Shown piece by piece: positions 53,304 through 61,466 of a DNA stretch of 64,000 nt. Where the stretch lies: assembly GCF_000373625.1 (NCBI RefSeq), contig NZ_KB891988.1, positions 248,001 through 312,000 on the forward strand, given 5' to 3'. Every line of letters starts with the position of its first letter. Within the stretch, counting starts at the first letter, position 1. The translations under genes were made by a program, and so were the position numbers. This DNA comes from Streptomyces sp. LaPpAH-108 (GTDB taxonomy: Bacteria > Actinomycetota > Actinomycetes > Streptomycetales > Streptomycetaceae). A model generated the notes under the pieces. That model was not told where the DNA came from and searched no databases. It saw only the letters and a list, made by a program, of their open reading frames with translations.

Positions 53304-53468
53304 ATGGAGCACCATCTCGCAGCCGCCCGGCTGACCGAGGCCGCCGCGAACGCCGTCCCCGAGCACGGGTCGGGGAACCTGCTCCGCGTCATCCTGGTCG
53401 TCATGATCCTGGGCTGCGCACTGACCGGCTGGTTCCTGCTGAGCGGCTACAAGCGGAAGGACGACTGA
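53304..53468 (+). CDS. 54-residue membrane peptide A
   Basis: Not recognised. ATG 53304 behind AAGGAG gives an amphipathic, His/Ala-rich start (MEHHLAAARLTEAAANAV), then a helix LLRVILVVMILGCALTGWFLL and a basic end SGYKRKDD, so the C terminus should face the cytoplasm. The strong ribosome-binding site and codon bias support a real gene. A second peptide of exactly the same length and layout follows at 53644. Confidence 0.7.
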   Translation: MEHHLAAARLTEAAANAVPEHGSGNLLRVILVVMILGCALTGWFLLSGYKRKDD

Positions 53469-53643
53469 CCCGCCGGGAAGGTTCCCCGCGCCCGCGATCC
53501 GGGCCGCCTCCGGGCAGCCGTCCCCGGGCGGCCGTCCCCGCGCCCGCCGGGCAACACCGGAGTCGGCGTGATCTCCGCCGGGGCACCCGCTTACGATGAA
53601 CCCACGTCTTTATCCCGCCCACACGCGTTAGGTCCTGCCGAAG
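53469..53643. other. Non-coding gap with short direct repeats
   Basis: 175 bases between the two small peptide genes, with a near-duplicated CGGGCAGCCGTCCCC/CGGGCGGCCGTCCCC at about 53512-53543 and a GTTCCCCGCGCCC at 53481 that resembles, in reverse, the core of the 42-bp repeat. No gene seen. Confidence 0.45.
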
Positions 53644-53808
53644 ATGAGCATCCACAGCGCCGCCGTCCAGTTGGTCACCCTCGCCGCCGAGACCGAGGAG
53701 CGGGGCGGCCACCACAACAGCCTCAACCCGGCCGTCACCGGCGGCTGCGCCCTGGGCATCCTGCTTCTCCTGCTGTGGATCACCACGCGCTTCAACCGCG
53801 ACCGCTGA
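53644..53808 (+). CDS. 54-residue membrane peptide B
   Basis: Not recognised. [19 protein letters not shown] amphipathic start, [12 protein letters not shown] linker with a His pair, helix [16 protein letters not shown] and basic end RFNRDR. Same length, topology and small polar-Ala start as peptide A; both have a cysteine at the entry of the helix (GCAL in each). Probable distant paralogue. nadD starts 56 bases downstream. Confidence 0.7.
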   Translation: MSIHSAAVQLVTLAAETEERGGHHNSLNPAVTGGCALGILLLLLWITTRFNRDR

Positions 53809-53864
53809 GCCGGGACCTGATCCCCGCACAGATGTCGCACTACGGGCCGGTAGGGTCTGCACGC

Positions 53865-54605
53865 ATGGGAGAGCAGGACATGCCTACCGGTCCGGCGGAC
53901 GGGACGGCCGCCCACGCGGCCGGCACCGGCACAGGGCACACCTCCGGGGCGCCCGGCACCACCCCCGACGGGCCACGGGACACGGCACACCTCGACAGCC
54001 ACGGCCCGGTCCGCACCGGCAAGCGTCGGCTCGGCGTCATGGGCGGCACGTTCGACCCGATCCATCACGGGCACCTGGTGGCGGCCAGCGAGGTCGCCGC
54101 GCAGTTCCACCTGGACGAAGTGGTCTTCGTGCCCACCGGCCAGCCCTGGCAGAAGTCGCACCGCGCGGTCTCCCCGGCCGAGGACCGCTATCTGATGACG
54201 GTCATCGCGACCGCCGAGAACCCGCAGTTCTCCGTCAGCCGGATCGACATCGACCGCGGCGGCCCCACCTACACCGTGGACACCCTCCGCGATCTGCGCG
54301 CCCTCAACCCGGACACGGACCTGTTCTTCATCACCGGCGCCGACGCCCTGGCCCAGCTGCTGACCTGGCGGGACTCGGCCGAACTGTTCTCCCTCGCGCA
54401 CTTCATCGGCGTCACACGCCCCGGCCACCAGCTGACCGACGCCGGTCTGCCGGAAGGCGGCGTCTCGCTCGTCGAGGTACCCGCCCTGGCGATCTCCTCC
54501 ACGGACTGCCGTGCGAGAGTCGCCAAGGGCGACCCCATCTGGTACATGGTGCCGGACGGAGTCGTGCGCTACATCGACAAGCGTGAGCTGTACCGCGGCG
54601 AGTGA
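53865..54605 (+). CDS. nadD: Nicotinate-nucleotide adenylyltransferase
   Basis: Makes deamido-NAD from nicotinate mononucleotide and ATP. 246 aa; the catalytic domain begins near residue 53 after a Gly/Thr/Ala-rich extension. Seen: [16 protein letters not shown] with the HxGH adenylyltransferase motif, [20 protein letters not shown], and the ISSTDCRAR version of the ISSTxxR signature. I take ATG 53865, 8 bases after TAGGGT; earlier in-frame starts read through the small-peptide region. First gene of nadD, LCP/LytR_C, rsfS, phosphatase. Confidence 0.94.
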   Translation: MGEQDMPTGPADGTAAHAAGTGTGHTSGAPGTTPDGPRDTAHLDSHGPVRTGKRRLGVMGGTFDPIHHGHLVAASEVAAQFHLDEVVFVPTGQPWQKSHRAVSPAEDRYLMTVIATAENPQFSVSRIDIDRGGPTYTVDTLRDLRALNPDTDLFFITGADALAQLLTWRDSAELFSLAHFIGVTRPGHQLTDAGLPEGGVSLVEVPALAISSTDCRARVAKGDPIWYMVPDGVVRYIDKRELYRGE

Positions 54606-54621
54606 GCCGAGAGGGGCACCG

Positions 54622-56439
54622 GTGAACGACCGATACGACGCTGGGTACGGCGGCGACCAGTACGACGACCAGTACGACGGGAACAGCTACGAGATCGTCG
54701 GCTACGACGACTACGGGCGCCCCGTCTACCAGCAGGTCCCGGCCCGCTCCGGCGGCCAGGACCACGACCCGTACACCCGGCAGGGCTACGGCCAGGGAGG
54801 CCACGGCGGCCAGGGGGGCTACGACACCGGTCGGCAGCCGCCCGTGCCGCCCGCCTACGACCCCTACGGCACCCAGGGCACCGACCCCTACGGGCAGCAG
54901 CAGTACGACGGGTACGGCACGCGCGGCGGCCAGGGCGGCCAGGGCGTCCACGGCGCGGCTCCCCAGGGCGGCGCCCCCTACGACCCCTACGGGCAGGCGG
55001 CGACCAGCGGGCAGCAGCCCCGCGTCACCGAGCAGACCGCCCACATCCCCCAGCAGTCCGGACACCCCTCCCGACCGGCCGCCCCGGAGGAGCCCGAGGA
55101 ACGGCCCGGCGGCACGCCCGGGTCCTCCTCGTCCGCGCCCGCGTCCGCGAGGGAGGGCCAAGAGGCGGCGGGCGAGGAGCAGTTCGCCTTCGCCGAGGAG
55201 CCGGACGGCGAGTCCGAGGACGTCATCGACTGGCTGAAGTTCACCGAGAACCGCACCGAGCGCCGCGAGGAGGCCCGCCGCCGCGCCCGCAGCCGGATCA
55301 TCGCCCTCGTCGTCGTCCTCGCGCTGGTCGCCGTCGGCGGGGTCGGCTACCTCTGGTTCGCCGGGGACCTGCCCGGGTTCTCCTCCTCCGGCAAGAAGGC
55401 CGGCACCGCCGTCGCCGCCGGGGCGCAGAAGCGCGACGTGATCGTCGTCCATCTGCACAACACCGGCAAGAACGGCACCTCCACCGTGCTGCTCGTCGAC
55501 AACACCACCACCAAGCGCGGCACCACCGTCCTGCTCCCCAACTCCCTTGCCCTGTCCGACGATTCGGGCACCACCACGACGCTGGCCAAATCGGTCGACG
55601 ACGACGGTTCCTCGGGCACCCGCGACCAGATCGACACCGTGCTCGGCACCAGCATCCAGGGCACCTGGCGCCTGGACACGCCCTACCTCCAGAACCTGGT
55701 CGAACTCGTCGGCAACATCGAGATCGACACCAACACCGACGTGCCCGACCCGGACGCCAAGAAGAAGGGGTCCGAGGCGCTCGTCCGCCAGGGCAGGAAC
55801 CAGACCCTCAGCGGCAAGATGGCCGTCGCCTACGCCACCTACCGCGCCCCCGGCGAGACCCAGAACGCCCAGCTGGAGCGGTTCGGACAGGTCCTCTACG
55901 GCGTCCTGCGCAAGGTGTCCACCGACCCCTCGGGCGCCACCACGACCGTGCAGACCCTCGCGCAGATCCTCGACCCCTCGCTGACCGACAAGGACCTCGG
56001 CACCTTCCTGGCCAAGCTCGCCGATCTCGCCAAGGGCGGCTCGTACAAGACCGTGCTGCTGCCGGTGCAGACCGACGGCACGCTGACCGCCCAGACGAGC
56101 GACAGCGTGGTCAAGACCGTGCTCGGCGGCGCCGCCAAGAGCCCCGACGCAGGCTCGGCCGTGCGCGTCTCCGTGCAGAACGGCACCGGGGTCAAGGACG
56201 ACGCCGAGAAGGCCCGCGTGGTCCTGCTCAACGGCGGCTTCACCTTCGTGGACGGCGGCGCCGCTGCCGCCCAGAGCGCCTCCCGGGTCGTCTACTCCGG
56301 CGCGGCCGACAAGGAGAACGCCGCCGAGGTCGCCAAGACCCTCGGCCTGCCCGCCACCGCCGTCGCCAAGGGCTCCGTCACCTCCGGCGCCGACGTCCTG
56401 GTCGTCCTCGGCCAGGACTACCGGCCCGGCACGTCCTGA
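54622..56439 (+). CDS. LCP-like/LytR_C membrane protein
   Basis: 605 aa. Residues 1-190 are a Gly/Tyr/Gln-rich cytoplasmic region (repeats such as YDPYG). A helix (about 225-247, IIALVVVLALVAVGGVGYLWF) leads to an LCP-type domain (VIVVHLHNTGKNGTSTVLLVD, YRAPGETQNAQLERF) and a LytR_C domain from about 512 (AVRVSVQNGTGVKDDAEKARVVLLNGGF). LCP enzymes attach glycopolymers to the wall, but here the usual R-Y-R and double-Arg pyrophosphate contacts are not evident, so activity is doubtful. GTG 54622 follows GAGAGGG. Confidence 0.85.
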   Translation: MNDRYDAGYGGDQYDDQYDGNSYEIVGYDDYGRPVYQQVPARSGGQDHDPYTRQGYGQGGHGGQGGYDTGRQPPVPPAYDPYGTQGTDPYGQQQYDGYGTRGGQGGQGVHGAAPQGGAPYDPYGQAATSGQQPRVTEQTAHIPQQSGHPSRPAAPEEPEERPGGTPGSSSSAPASAREGQEAAGEEQFAFAEEPDGESEDVIDWLKFTENRTERREEARRRARSRIIALVVVLALVAVGGVGYLWFAGDLPGFSSSGKKAGTAVAAGAQKRDVIVVHLHNTGKNGTSTVLLVDNTTTKRGTTVLLPNSLALSDDSGTTTTLAKSVDDDGSSGTRDQIDTVLGTSIQGTWRLDTPYLQNLVELVGNIEIDTNTDVPDPDAKKKGSEALVRQGRNQTLSGKMAVAYATYRAPGETQNAQLERFGQVLYGVLRKVSTDPSGATTTVQTLAQILDPSLTDKDLGTFLAKLADLAKGGSYKTVLLPVQTDGTLTAQTSDSVVKTVLGGAAKSPDAGSAVRVSVQNGTGVKDDAEKARVVLLNGGFTFVDGGAAAAQSASRVVYSGAADKENAAEVAKTLGLPATAVAKGSVTSGADVLVVLGQDYRPGTS

Positions 56440-56601
56440 CGCGGCCCGCGCCACCGAGGCACCCCGGGTGACCCGAACGTCACGTGGGGTGCCTCACGCC
56501 TTCCGTGAGACCCTTGGATTCCCGGTGACTGCCACGGGCCGCGTCCTTCGGGACGGCCCCCGCACCCCAGCCGATCCCCGCCCCCGACCGAAAGCCGCAC
56601 A

Positions 56602-57042
56602 GTGACCGCCACCGACCGTTCCCTCGAACTCATCAGCACCGCCGCCCAGGCGGCGGCCGACAAGCTCGCCCACGACGTCATCGCCTACGACGTCAGCGAC
56701 GTGCTGTCCATCACCGACGCGTTCCTGCTGGCCTCCGCGCCGAACGACCGCCAGGTCAAGGCGATCGTCGACGAGATCGAGGAGCGCCTGCTCAAGGAGC
56801 GCGGCGCCAAGCCCGTCCGCCGCGAGGGCGACCGCGAGTCCCGCTGGATCCTGCTCGACTACGTCGACATCGTCGTCCACGTCCAGCACAGCGAGGAGCG
56901 CGTCTTCTACGCCCTGGAGCGGCTGTGGAAGGACTGCCCCGAGCTGGAGCTGCCCGAGGAGGCCAAGGCCACCCGCGGCAAGGCCGAGGAGCACGCCAAG
57001 CAGCGCGCCGAGGCCGGTGACGAGCCCGGCGAGGAGTGGTGA
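56602..57042 (+). CDS. rsfS: Ribosome silencing factor RsfS
   Basis: 146 aa; binds L14 and blocks subunit joining when nutrients are low. Seen: VSDVLSITDAFLLASAPNDRQVKAIVDEIEE and SRWILLDYVDIVVHVQHSEERVFYALERLW, the two DUF143 signatures. The acidic Lys/Glu tail is an extension. GTG 56602. Its TGA overlaps the ATG of the next gene (TGATG). Confidence 0.97.
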   Translation: MTATDRSLELISTAAQAAADKLAHDVIAYDVSDVLSITDAFLLASAPNDRQVKAIVDEIEERLLKERGAKPVRREGDRESRWILLDYVDIVVHVQHSEERVFYALERLWKDCPELELPEEAKATRGKAEEHAKQRAEAGDEPGEEW

Positions 57043-57710
57043 TGGCGGACACCGCCGAGGTGACCGACACCAAGGGCCGGGGCCGCCGCGTCATCCTGTG
57101 GCGGCACGGCCAGACCGCCTGGAACGTGGACCGCCGCTTCCAGGGCACCACCGACGTACCCCTGACCGAGACCGGCATCGGCCAGGCCCGCCGGGCCGCG
57201 CGGCTGCTGGCCTCGCTCGAACCCGACGCCATCGTCGCCTCCGACCTCCAGCGCGCCTCCGACACGGCCGCCGAACTGGCCGCGCTCACCGGCCTGGAGG
57301 TCACCCGCGACGAGGGCCTGCGCGAGACCTACGCGGGCGCCTGGCAGGGCCTGACGCACGACGAGATCATCGCCCGCTACGGCGAGGACTACGCCGCCTG
57401 GAAGCGTGGCGAGCCGGTCCGGCGCGGTGGCGGCGAGCTGGAGACCGAGGTCGCCGACCGCGCGGCCCCGGTCGTGCTGCGGCACGCCGAGAAGCTGCCG
57501 GAGAACGGCACGCTGGTGGTGGTCAGCCACGGCGGCACCATCCGCACCACGATCGGCCGTCTCCTCGGCATCGACGCCCACCACTGGGAGAGCCTGGGCG
57601 GCCTCTCCAACTGCTGCTGGTCCGTGCTCGGCGAGGGCGCCCGTGGCTGGCGCCTGCTCGAGCACAACGCGGGCACCCTGCCGGTGCCGGTCCTCGGCGA
57701 CGACGACTGA
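57042..57710 (+). CDS. Histidine phosphatase family protein
   Basis: 222 aa, phosphoglycerate-mutase-like fold. Seen: LWRHGQTAWN with the phosphorylated histidine, RFQGTTDVPLTETG, SDLQRASDTA, the catalytic acid in LRETYAGAWQGL, and VVSHGGTIR with the second histidine. In Mycobacterium the gene in the same place after rsfS is, as I recall, the glucosyl-3-phosphoglycerate phosphatase; the substrate here is not proven. ATG 57042 overlaps the rsfS stop, GAGGAG upstream. Confidence 0.92.
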   Translation: MADTAEVTDTKGRGRRVILWRHGQTAWNVDRRFQGTTDVPLTETGIGQARRAARLLASLEPDAIVASDLQRASDTAAELAALTGLEVTRDEGLRETYAGAWQGLTHDEIIARYGEDYAAWKRGEPVRRGGGELETEVADRAAPVVLRHAEKLPENGTLVVVSHGGTIRTTIGRLLGIDAHHWESLGGLSNCCWSVLGEGARGWRLLEHNAGTLPVPVLGDDD

Positions 57711-57794
57711 GCGGCCCACCGGTCCGGATTTCACTTTCCGGCAGGTCACCGGCTAAAGTTCTTCTTGTTCGCCCGCCGAGCGGGAAGAACGCAC

Positions 57795-57867
57795 GGGGCT
57801 ATAGCTCAGTTGGTAGAGCGCCTGCATGGCATGCAGGAGGTCAGGAGTTCAATTCTCCTTAGCTCCA
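57795..57867 (+). tRNA. tRNA-Ala (anticodon GGC), copy 1
   Basis: GGGGCTA acceptor, D-loop AGTTGGTA, anticodon stem CCTGC/GCAGG closing ATGGCAT (GGC), T-arm AGGAG-TTCAATT-CTCCT, discriminator A, no CCA. 73 bases, identical to the copies at 61136 and 61265. TAAAGT at 57754-57759 is a likely -10. Confidence 0.97.
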
Positions 57868-57908
57868 CAGGTCGACACTCTGTTGAGTTGTCAAAGATCG
57901 GTAGGGAA

Positions 57909-57937
57909 GATCCCGTCCTTCACAGGGCGGGATTTTT
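57909..57937. terminator. Intrinsic terminator with T run
   Basis: ATCCCGTCCT and AGGGCGGGAT form a stem around TCAC, followed by TTTTT: the only classic U-tract terminator I see in the window. It ends tRNA-Ala copy 1 and overlaps the last codons of the convergent regulator. Confidence 0.85.
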
Positions 57938-58906
57938 CGTGTGCCAGCGGCGGATGATCTCGGCCGCCAGCTCGGCCGCCATCGGCTGTCTCTCCTTCCT
58001 CAGCACCGCCGACTTCGCGCGCGCCTCCTCGTCCACCGGCGTGTAGACCACGATCCGGCACTCGGGCATCCCGTCGATGGACAGGGACTGCGTCGTCATC
58101 CGTATCTCGCCGAGCCCCGGATGACCGGGATGACGGAACGCCTTCACCCGGGGCCCCGGCGGCGCCACCTCACCGCTCGCCCACAGCTGGGCGAAGTGCG
58201 CGCTCTCGGCCGCCAGCCCGCGTATGTACTCCTCCCAGGCGGGCTCGCCCACATGTCTGCCGTAGGCCGAGCGCAGCGTCGCCACCATCAGCGGCAGCTC
58301 GGCCTCCAGCCGGGGCACCGGGCACAGCTCCGGCGGCAGGGTGCACAGCGCCCACAGCACGTTCGGCACCGCGGCGCGCACCGTCTGCGGCACCAGGAAC
58401 AGGTCGCGGTAGGCGGCGTTGGTGGCCAGGATGTCGTAGCGCGAGGTGTAGACCGCCGCGGGCAGCGGGTCGACCGCGTCGATGATGCCCTGCACCTCCG
58501 GGTCTATCCGGCGGGCCAGACCGGCGGGGGTCGGCGCGAACGGCACCTCCGCGAGGCGGTACAGATGCTCCCGCTCCGGCGCGTCCAGCCGCAGGGTGCG
58601 GGCCACCGCGTCCAGCACCTGGGCCGAGGCGTTGATCGGGCGGCCCTGCTCCAGCCACGTGTACCAGGTCACGCCCACACCGGAGAGCTGGGCGACCTCC
58701 TCCCGGCGCAGCCCCGGAGTGCGCCGCCGCAGCCCCGGTGGCATCCCCACGTCCGCCGGTGTCACGCGCGCCCGCCTGCTGCGCAGGAAGGCGGCCAGCT
58801 CGGGCCTGCGGCGCCGGGCCCTCGCCCCAGGCGTACCCATCGCCGCGCCCGCGCCCGCGCCCGGCGCACCGAACCCGTCTGTCGTCCCCGTCCTCGTCCC
58901 GCTCAT
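57920..58906 (-). CDS. XRE/MmyB-type transcriptional regulator
   Basis: 328 aa. N-terminal helix-turn-helix: LAAFLRSRRARVTPADVGM, RRTPGLRREEVAQLSGVGVTWYTWLEQGR, the usual start of MmyB-like regulators, then the MmyB C-terminal PAS-like ligand domain (YTSRYDILATNAAYRDLF, KAFRHPGHPGLGEIRMTTQSLSIDGMPECRIVVYTP). In relatives this domain binds a fatty-acid-like ligand. Divergent from the MFS gene, so it probably controls that exporter. Start at 58906; MGTPGARARRRR at 58840 is an alternative with no ribosome-binding site. Confidence 0.9.
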   Translation of the reverse strand: MSGTRTGTTDGFGAPGAGAGAAMGTPGARARRRRPELAAFLRSRRARVTPADVGMPPGLRRRTPGLRREEVAQLSGVGVTWYTWLEQGRPINASAQVLDAVARTLRLDAPEREHLYRLAEVPFAPTPAGLARRIDPEVQGIIDAVDPLPAAVYTSRYDILATNAAYRDLFLVPQTVRAAVPNVLWALCTLPPELCPVPRLEAELPLMVATLRSAYGRHVGEPAWEEYIRGLAAESAHFAQLWASGEVAPPGPRVKAFRHPGHPGLGEIRMTTQSLSIDGMPECRIVVYTPVDEEARAKSAVLRKERQPMAAELAAEIIRRWHTKNPAL

Positions 58907-59055
58907 CCTCGTGTCCCCCGTCCTCCGTGTCCCCGTTGCCGCGTCCGGCGCCCGTCGTCATCGTCGGTGCCCCGCCGCGTTCCTGCCAGGTGCCGCCAGT
59001 ACCAGCATCGGCGGGCTCTCGGCACCCGTACCGCCCCGCCGCCAGGCTCGGCGCC

Positions 59056-60543
59056 ATGACGACACCGCGCACCGGGCCGCCCACCACGCCCGCCTCGAAT
59101 CTCGCGAACAGTGAAGAACCCGGCACCGACAGTGAAGCACCCCCCACTGACAACCGGTCCCGGCTGCTGCTGTCCGCCCTGCTCACGGCCACTTTCATGG
59201 CCGTCCTCGACGTGTTCATCGTGAACGTCGCCGCCCCGAGCATCGGCACCGCCTTCCGGGCCTCGGGCGCCGATCTGCAGCTGGTGATCGCGGGCTACAC
59301 CATCACCTACGCCGTGCTGCTGATCACCGGCGCCCGGCTCGGCGACCTGCTGGGCCACGGCCGGGTCCACCTCGCCGGGCTCGCCCTGTTCACCGCCGCC
59401 TCGCTCGCCTGCGGCCTGGCACCGGGCGTCGACTGGCTCATCGGGTTCCGGCTGGTGCAGGGTGCCGGATCGGCGCTGATGATCCCGCAGGTGCTGAGCC
59501 TGATCCAGCGCGCCTTCACCGGCGAGGCCAGGGCCCGTGCCCTCGGCGCCTACGCGGCCGTCCTCGCGGTGGGCGCGGCGGCCGGGCAGATCGTGGGCGG
59601 GGTGCTGGTCGCCGCCGATCTGTTCGGCACCGGCTGGCGGCCGGTGTTCCTGGTCAACGTGCCGGTCGGCGCGGTCCTGCTGGTCCTGGGCGCCAAGGTG
59701 CTTCCGGCCTCCGGCCCGGCCGACCGCGCCGCCGCCCGCCCGCTGGACGTGCCCGGACTGGTGCTGCTCGGCGCGGCCGTGTCGCTGCTGACCGTCCCGC
59801 TGGTCCTCGGTCAGGAGGAGGACTGGCCGCTGTGGTCCTGGCTCTCCCTGGCCCTCTCCGCCGTGCTGTTCACGCTGTTCTGCGGCCACGAGTCCCGGCT
59901 GGCCCGGCACGGCGGCGCCCCGCTGATCGCCCTGCGGGTCCTGCGCCACCCCGGCATGTCCCTGGCCGTCCTGCGGGTCCTCCTGGTGATGGCCGTCAAC
60001 GCGGGCTTCCTCTTCGCCCTGACCCTGCACCTCCAGGGCGGCCTCGGATACAGCGCGCTGCGGGCCGGACTGACCTTCGCGCCGACCGCCGCCGCCTTCG
60101 GCGCCGTGGGCCTGGGCTGGCGGCGGCTGCCGCGTTCCTGGTGGCCCGCGCTCTCCCCGGCCGGGTTCGCGCTCACGGCCGCCGGGGTGGTCTGGGTGGG
60201 CCTGGCGCTGCGCGGCGGGCACGACGGGGGAGCGGGGCTGTACGGCGGCTGCGTGTGCGCGGGGGCCGGGCTCGCGCTCGCCTTCGGGCCGGTCTTCACG
60301 GGCGCGCTGGCCACCGTACGAGCGGCGGACGCGGCGGACGCCGCCGGGCTGCTGGCCACGGTCAACCAGCTCGGACAGCTGATCGGGGTCGCGGCCTTCG
60401 GCACGCTCTTCCTCAACCGGCTTGAGTCACTGGGGGCGCCGCAGGCGTATACATCGGCGGAGGCGTTCCGGGTAACTGCCTGGGCGCTTGCCGCGACGGC
60501 CGTGCCGGCGGCCGTGTCCGGACTGGTACTCAGGCGTCGCTGA
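59056..60543 (+). CDS. MFS drug exporter, DHA2 (14-helix) type
   Basis: 495 aa multidrug/antibiotic efflux transporter driven by proton antiport. Seen: the first helix motif FMAVLDVFIVNVAAPSI typical of EmrB/QacA proteins, motif A GARLGDLLGHGRV between helices 2 and 3, motif C region in VLAVGAAAGQIVGGVLVAADL, and about 14 hydrophobic segments. The N-terminal 35 residues are polar. ATG 59056. It faces the MmyB regulator across 149 bases, a usual regulator-exporter pair. Substrate unknown. Confidence 0.9.
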   Translation: MTTPRTGPPTTPASNLANSEEPGTDSEAPPTDNRSRLLLSALLTATFMAVLDVFIVNVAAPSIGTAFRASGADLQLVIAGYTITYAVLLITGARLGDLLGHGRVHLAGLALFTAASLACGLAPGVDWLIGFRLVQGAGSALMIPQVLSLIQRAFTGEARARALGAYAAVLAVGAAAGQIVGGVLVAADLFGTGWRPVFLVNVPVGAVLLVLGAKVLPASGPADRAAARPLDVPGLVLLGAAVSLLTVPLVLGQEEDWPLWSWLSLALSAVLFTLFCGHESRLARHGGAPLIALRVLRHPGMSLAVLRVLLVMAVNAGFLFALTLHLQGGLGYSALRAGLTFAPTAAAFGAVGLGWRRLPRSWWPALSPAGFALTAAGVVWVGLALRGGHDGGAGLYGGCVCAGAGLALAFGPVFTGALATVRAADAADAAGLLATVNQLGQLIGVAAFGTLFLNRLESLGAPQAYTSAEAFRVTAWALAATAVPAAVSGLVLRRR

Positions 60544-60613
60544 CCGTATCGGCCCGGCCGTGGCAGAATCAGACGGCCGGAAGGGGACGCGGCCCGCACG
60601 GGAGGGAGTGGCG

Positions 60614-60787
60614 ATGCCTGCGAGCATCCTTGGGGAGGTCGGCCACCTCCTCGGGACGGCCTGGATACGGGACACGGCCACCCGGCTCAGCTGCCCTTCC
60701 TGCGGTTCCGCACATGTGGCCCAAGTCCTCGGCGACAACGGCGGGATCTCCTACGTGTGCACGGCCTGCGGCCACAGCTGGAGCTGA
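60614..60787 (+). CDS. Small zinc-ribbon protein, 57 aa
   Basis: Not recognised. Cys27-x2-Cys30 and Cys49-x2-Cys52 (CPSC, CTAC) form a two-knuckle zinc ribbon; the first 25 residues are hydrophobic-helical (ASILGEVGHLLGTAWI). ATG 60614 lies 6 bases after GGAGGGA. The end HSWS after CG resembles ribbons of RNA-polymerase-binding and ribosomal proteins. Only 3 bases separate it from the next gene, which also carries two CxxC pairs. Confidence 0.75.
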   Translation: MPASILGEVGHLLGTAWIRDTATRLSCPSCGSAHVAQVLGDNGGISYVCTACGHSWS

Positions 60788-60790
60788 GCG

Positions 60791-61024
60791 ATGGGTGCAC
60801 ACAGGCGGAAGTGCGACTGGTGCGGCAGCGGTACGCCGATTGTCCGCGACATGGAACCGATCAACCCCGACTACCAGTACTGGTGCGAGGAATGCGCCCG
60901 GGCGCTGATCATAAAAGGCGACCCCATCGAGACCTACCGTGAGCTGGAGGGCGAGCCGATCTACGGCCGGCTCCTCGAAGAGCACTGCACGCTCAAGCGG
61001 TTCTATTCCTTCGTCACGGCCTGA
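60791..61024 (+). CDS. Small CxxC-pair protein, 77 aa
   Basis: Not recognised. Cys8-x2-Cys11 (CDWC) and Cys32-x2-Cys35 (CEEC) should bind one zinc ion, followed by an acidic helical part (GDPIETYRELEGEPIYGRLLEEH) with a lone Cys66. Translationally coupled to the 57-aa zinc-ribbon gene. Soluble; no enzymatic motif. Two tRNA-Ala genes follow. Confidence 0.75.
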   Translation: MGAHRRKCDWCGSGTPIVRDMEPINPDYQYWCEECARALIIKGDPIETYRELEGEPIYGRLLEEHCTLKRFYSFVTA

Positions 61025-61135
61025 ACCGGACATAGGGCTCTTTACGGCGTCATACCGGGAACCGATTTGGTGCTCACCGTCGGGGACCGTGTAAGGTTGG
61101 CGACGCCTCCGGGGGAACCCGGAAGGGCACCGCGA

Positions 61136-61208
61136 GGGGCTATAGCTCAGTTGGTAGAGCGCCTGCATGGCATGCAGGAGGTCAGGAGTTCAATTCTCCT
61201 TAGCTCCA
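61136..61208 (+). tRNA. tRNA-Ala (anticodon GGC), copy 2
   Basis: Identical in sequence to copies 1 and 3. TTGGTG (61067-61072) and TAAGGT (61092-61097), 19 bases apart, form a likely promoter. 35 bases of leader before it are repeated before copy 3. Confidence 0.97.
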
Positions 61209-61264
61209 CAGAAAATCGAAGAAGGCTTGCGACGCCTCCGGGGGAATCCGGAAGAGCGCCGCGA

Positions 61265-61337
61265 GGGGCTATAGCTCAGTTGGTAGAGCGCCTGCATGGC
61301 ATGCAGGAGGTCAGGAGTTCAATTCTCCTTAGCTCCA
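61265..61337 (+). tRNA. tRNA-Ala (anticodon GGC), copy 3
   Basis: Identical to copies 1 and 2 and exactly 129 bases after copy 2, with the same GCGACGCCTCCGGGGGAA leader but without the TAAGGT box, so it is probably transcribed together with copy 2 and arose by tandem duplication. Confidence 0.97.
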
Positions 61338-61342
61338 CAGAA

Positions 61343-61382
61343 GTCGAGGGCGGATCATCCGGAAGGATGGTCCGCCCTCGAC
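61343..61382. terminator. Terminator after tRNA-Ala copy 3
   Basis: GTCGAGGGCGGATCATCC and GGATGGTCCGCCCTCGAC pair over 18 positions with one T-G wobble around GGAA. It lies between the tRNA and the convergent flavoprotein gene and can serve both. Confidence 0.92.
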
Positions 61383-61466
61383 GTTGCCCGGGCGCCCGCA
61401 CGGCGTTCACGGGCCGCGACACGACGAAGGCGGGCCACCCGATCCGGGCGGCCCGCCTTCCGTAGG

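Noticed and set aside
53481..53493. Fourth copy of the 42-bp repeat in reverse
   Set aside because: Only 13 bases of the core match and the rest does not; it may be chance in GC-rich DNA.
57795..61337. tRNA-Ala copies as att sites of an integrated element
   Set aside because: All three are complete tRNA genes rather than a gene plus a 3' fragment, and no integrase lies between them.
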